A stretch of 7,983 bases of DNA from an uncultured Bacteroidales bacterium (GTDB lineage: Bacteria > Bacteroidota > Bacteroidia > Bacteroidales > Paludibacteraceae), in assembly GCA_937885465.1 (NCBI GenBank), contig CAKZZM010000156.1, forward strand, positions 1-7,983. The letters are read 5' to 3'. Positions 6,346-7,983 of the stretch are shown in pieces. The translations under genes were made by a program, and so were the position numbers. The notes below the pieces were generated by a model. The model ran no database searches. It was given only the letters and a program-made list of their open reading frames with translations, and was not told the DNA's origin. The first letter of the stretch is position 1; every line of letters starts with the position of its first letter.

Positions 6346-7341
6346 ATGAAACGTTTCTTTTTATTTGCATTATGCACCTCTCTATTAATCAGTTGCTCCG
6401 GCAAATCGGCGAACGAGCAACAAACGAAAGACCGGCCGACGAGTGACAAACCCATCGTGTATATGACCAAAGAAATCTCTCCTGAGGCACTGGTACGTAT
6501 CTACGAAGTCTTGGGACGGACGGCCGAAGGGCGTGTGGCGGTCAAGATATCTACAGGAGAAGCAGGAGGGCAGCATTACCTCAAACCCGAACTGATAGCT
6601 CAGTTGGTGAAACAGGTGAACGGTACAATCGTCGAGTGCAACACCGCTTATGCCGGCAAACGAAACACCTTCGATGCGCACTGGCAAACGATTCGCGAAC
6701 ATGGCTTCACGGACATCGCACCGGTCGATCTGATGGACGAAGAAGGAGACATGCGGATTCCTGTACAGGACAGCACATGGATTCATTATGACATTGTCGG
6801 CTCACACCTCGCAAACTATGATTTTATGATTAACCTTGCCCATTTCAAAGGTCACGCTATGGGTGGTTTCGGCGGTGTGCTGAAGAACCAGTCTATCGGG
6901 GTCGCTTCCGCTGCCGGAAAGGCATATATACACTCGGCGGGCGTGACAGCTGATGTGAATGAATGTTGGAACCATATCGGCAATCAGGACGGCTTCCTCG
7001 AATCCATGGCAGCGGCGGCACAAGCCGTGCATAACTATTTTGGCGGCGAGCGAATTCTCTATATCAACGTGGTCAATAACCTATCCGTGGACTGCGACTG
7101 CGACAGCCATCCGGCAGCACCGGAGATGAATGATATAGGTATTCTTGCCTCTCTCGACCCCGTGGCACTTGACCAAGCATGCGTGGACCTCGTATTCCAT
7201 TACCCCTCCAAGGAGGGCGATGACGCAGCGGCACTCATCGAACGCATCAACTCGCGCCATGGCATCCATATTCTGGAGCATGCTGCCAAGATCGGCTTCG
7301 GTTCGCGCGAATACCAACTTATCTTTATCGATGGCGAATGA
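6346..7341 (+). CDS. DUF362 domain lipoprotein
   Basis: This 331-residue protein has a lipoprotein signal peptide (MKRFFLFALCTSLLISC, C17 in the lipobox) and then a full DUF362 domain from about residue 37. Conserved blocks are VAVKISTGEAGGQHYLKPEL, then ECNTAYAGKRNTFDAHWQT, NLAHFKGHAMGGFGGVLKNQ, and the CDCD group (C250, C252) that leads into DIGILASLDPVALDQACVDL. Some DUF362 proteins also carry a 4Fe-4S ferredoxin module; none is present here. The paired cysteines and nearby His and Asp could bind metal, but the biochemical role of DUF362 is unknown. It starts 12 bases after the previous lipoprotein gene, and its stop overlaps the next start as ATGA. Confidence 0.9.
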   Translation: MKRFFLFALCTSLLISCSGKSANEQQTKDRPTSDKPIVYMTKEISPEALVRIYEVLGRTAEGRVAVKISTGEAGGQHYLKPELIAQLVKQVNGTIVECNTAYAGKRNTFDAHWQTIREHGFTDIAPVDLMDEEGDMRIPVQDSTWIHYDIVGSHLANYDFMINLAHFKGHAMGGFGGVLKNQSIGVASAAGKAYIHSAGVTADVNECWNHIGNQDGFLESMAAAAQAVHNYFGGERILYINVVNNLSVDCDCDSHPAAPEMNDIGILASLDPVALDQACVDLVFHYPSKEGDDAAALIERINSRHGIHILEHAAKIGFGSREYQLIFIDGE

Positions 7342-7983
7342 AAAAGATTTCATCCATGCTTGCAACGGCATGCATACTTGCTGGCTGCACCAAGCAAGCG
7401 ACACATATAAACAATGATATGACACAACTCTCGTTTACTACCGAGCAGGCGGCAGCGATGACCGCTATCGCCTGCAATGAAGCCAAGGGTGACCTTGTGG
7501 CTCTTGAACCTGCCATACAAGTCGGTTTAGATGCCGGCTTGACCATTAACCAAGTAAAAGACGCCCTCTCGCAACTCTATGCCTACACAGGATTTCCGCG
7601 TTCACTCAATGCTCTCGGAGTGTTGCAGCGTGAAATAGAAAGGAGGACATTGAAAGGTGAAAGGATTGACGAGGGGCAGGAGGCATCGCCGCTGCCTTCT
7701 GACTATGATGCCCTGAGAGAAGGCACACGCGTGCAGACGATGCTCACGGGGCAGCCGTTCAATTATGATTTTGCACCGCAAGAGGACTATTACCTCAAGG
7801 CGCACTTGTTCGGCGACATCTTCGCCCGCGATATTCTCACCTATGCCGACCGCGAACTGATTACGGTCAGTGCATTGGCAGGCTTGGAGGGCGTGGAACC
7901 GCAACTGAAAGCCCATATCGCCGGTGCGCGTAACATGGGCGTGACCGAGGAACAACTGCAAGGTATCGTGGTTGCCCTGACCG
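7338..7983 (+). CDS. carboxymuconolactone decarboxylase-like lipoprotein (3' end cut by window)
   Basis: 215 codons are present and the gene continues past the window. The signal peptide MKKISSMLATACILAGC has lipobox LAGC with C17. Two CMD-like helical units follow. The first is at about 50-100 (AKGDLVALEPAIQVGLDAGL, then QLYAYTGFPRSLNAL). The second is at about 150-215 (DILTYADRELITVSALAGLE, then GVEPQLKAHIAGARNMGVTE). No CxxC or C..H redox pair is seen in either unit, so an AhpD-like peroxidase role is unlikely. Such proteins in Bacteroidota are usually annotated by fold alone. In-frame M28 marks where a soluble form would start. The ATG at 7338 overlaps the DUF362 stop by 4 bases, implying translational coupling. 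Confidence 0.88.
   Translation, partial: MKKISSMLATACILAGCTKQATHINNDMTQLSFTTEQAAAMTAIACNEAKGDLVALEPAIQVGLDAGLTINQVKDALSQLYAYTGFPRSLNALGVLQREIERRTLKGERIDEGQEASPLPSDYDALREGTRVQTMLTGQPFNYDFAPQEDYYLKAHLFGDIFARDILTYADRELITVSALAGLEGVEPQLKAHIAGARNMGVTEEQLQGIVVALT
7416..7452 (+). repeat. 37-base direct repeat, copy 2 (CMD-like lipoprotein)
   Basis: This is the partner of 5785-5821, with 34 of 37 identical bases. It encodes DMTQLSFTTEQA, codons 27 to 39. The following residues (AMTAIACNEAKGDL) read smoothly into the CMD fold and resemble the usual start of soluble CMD-like proteins. This copy is therefore probably the native one. Confidence 0.85.
7651..7664 (+). repeat. TGAAAGGTGAAAG repeat within the CMD-like gene
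   Basis: The 13-base TGAAAGGTGAAAG at 7651-7663 equals 4704-4716 in the nitroreductase gene. Here it encodes LKGER in the linker between the two CMD-like units. A weaker similarity extends upstream (GTGAAA at 7630). It is short enough that convergence on a Lys/Glu-rich linker is possible. Confidence 0.45.

Noticed and set aside
1..7983. tRNA, rRNA, CRISPR array, insertion sequence or integrase
   Set aside because: No cloverleaf-like segment, regularly spaced repeats, transposase motifs or terminal inverted repeats were seen on reading both strands. The direct repeats found are only two-copy and lie within genes.

Overview
The window looks like a chromosomal accessory region of a Bacteroidota genome, most likely order Bacteroidales (Bacteroides, Prevotella, Parabacteroides or a relative). 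Three promoters match the Bacteroidales consensus TTTG-N19..21-TAnnTTTG. Leaders are A-rich with weak or absent Shine-Dalgarno sequences, lipoproteins are frequent, and the gene families (DUF4143 ATPases, WYL regulator fragment, TM1586-type nitroreductase, flavodoxin and carboxymuconolactone-decarboxylase lipoproteins) are typical of that group. All supported genes are on the + strand.

Layout. Block A (about 122-2635): a promoter, an AT-rich AAA/DUF4143 ATPase, then a GC-rich maltose/galactoside-type O-acetyltransferase 2 bases after it, then a flavin reductase-like FMN-binding protein. Block B (about 2820-5608): a second promoter, a second and different AAA/DUF4143 ATPase, the 5' stump of a WYL-type regulator, a nitroreductase and a lipoprotein flavodoxin. 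Block C (about 5646 to the end): a third promoter, a lipoprotein of unknown function, a DUF362 lipoprotein and a carboxymuconolactone-decarboxylase-like lipoprotein that runs off the window. Gaps inside blocks are short and two junctions overlap (ATGA), so each block is probably one transcript.

How the genes may work together. Setting the two ATPases aside, the genes form a flavin/redox accessory cluster: flavin reductase and nitroreductase in the cytoplasm, and flavodoxin, DUF362, CMD-like protein and one unknown protein tethered to the cell envelope as lipoproteins. The substrate cannot be read from sequence. The DUF4143 ATPases look like insertions into this cluster; the first has clearly different base composition from its neighbour.

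Most interesting signals. (1) A 37-base stretch just after the lipoprotein leader is shared, with 34 identities, by the unknown lipoprotein and the CMD-like lipoprotein, which suggests a copied or grafted 5' end. (2) Three lipoproteins carry an in-frame Met at residue 28 or 29, right where the soluble domain begins. (3) A TGAAAGGTGAAAG repeat sits in frame inside two unrelated genes. (4) There are gene stumps (the WYL regulator, and a possible frameshifted tail at 2664-2770) around the second ATPase. No RNA genes, CRISPR arrays, IS elements or convincing terminators were seen.
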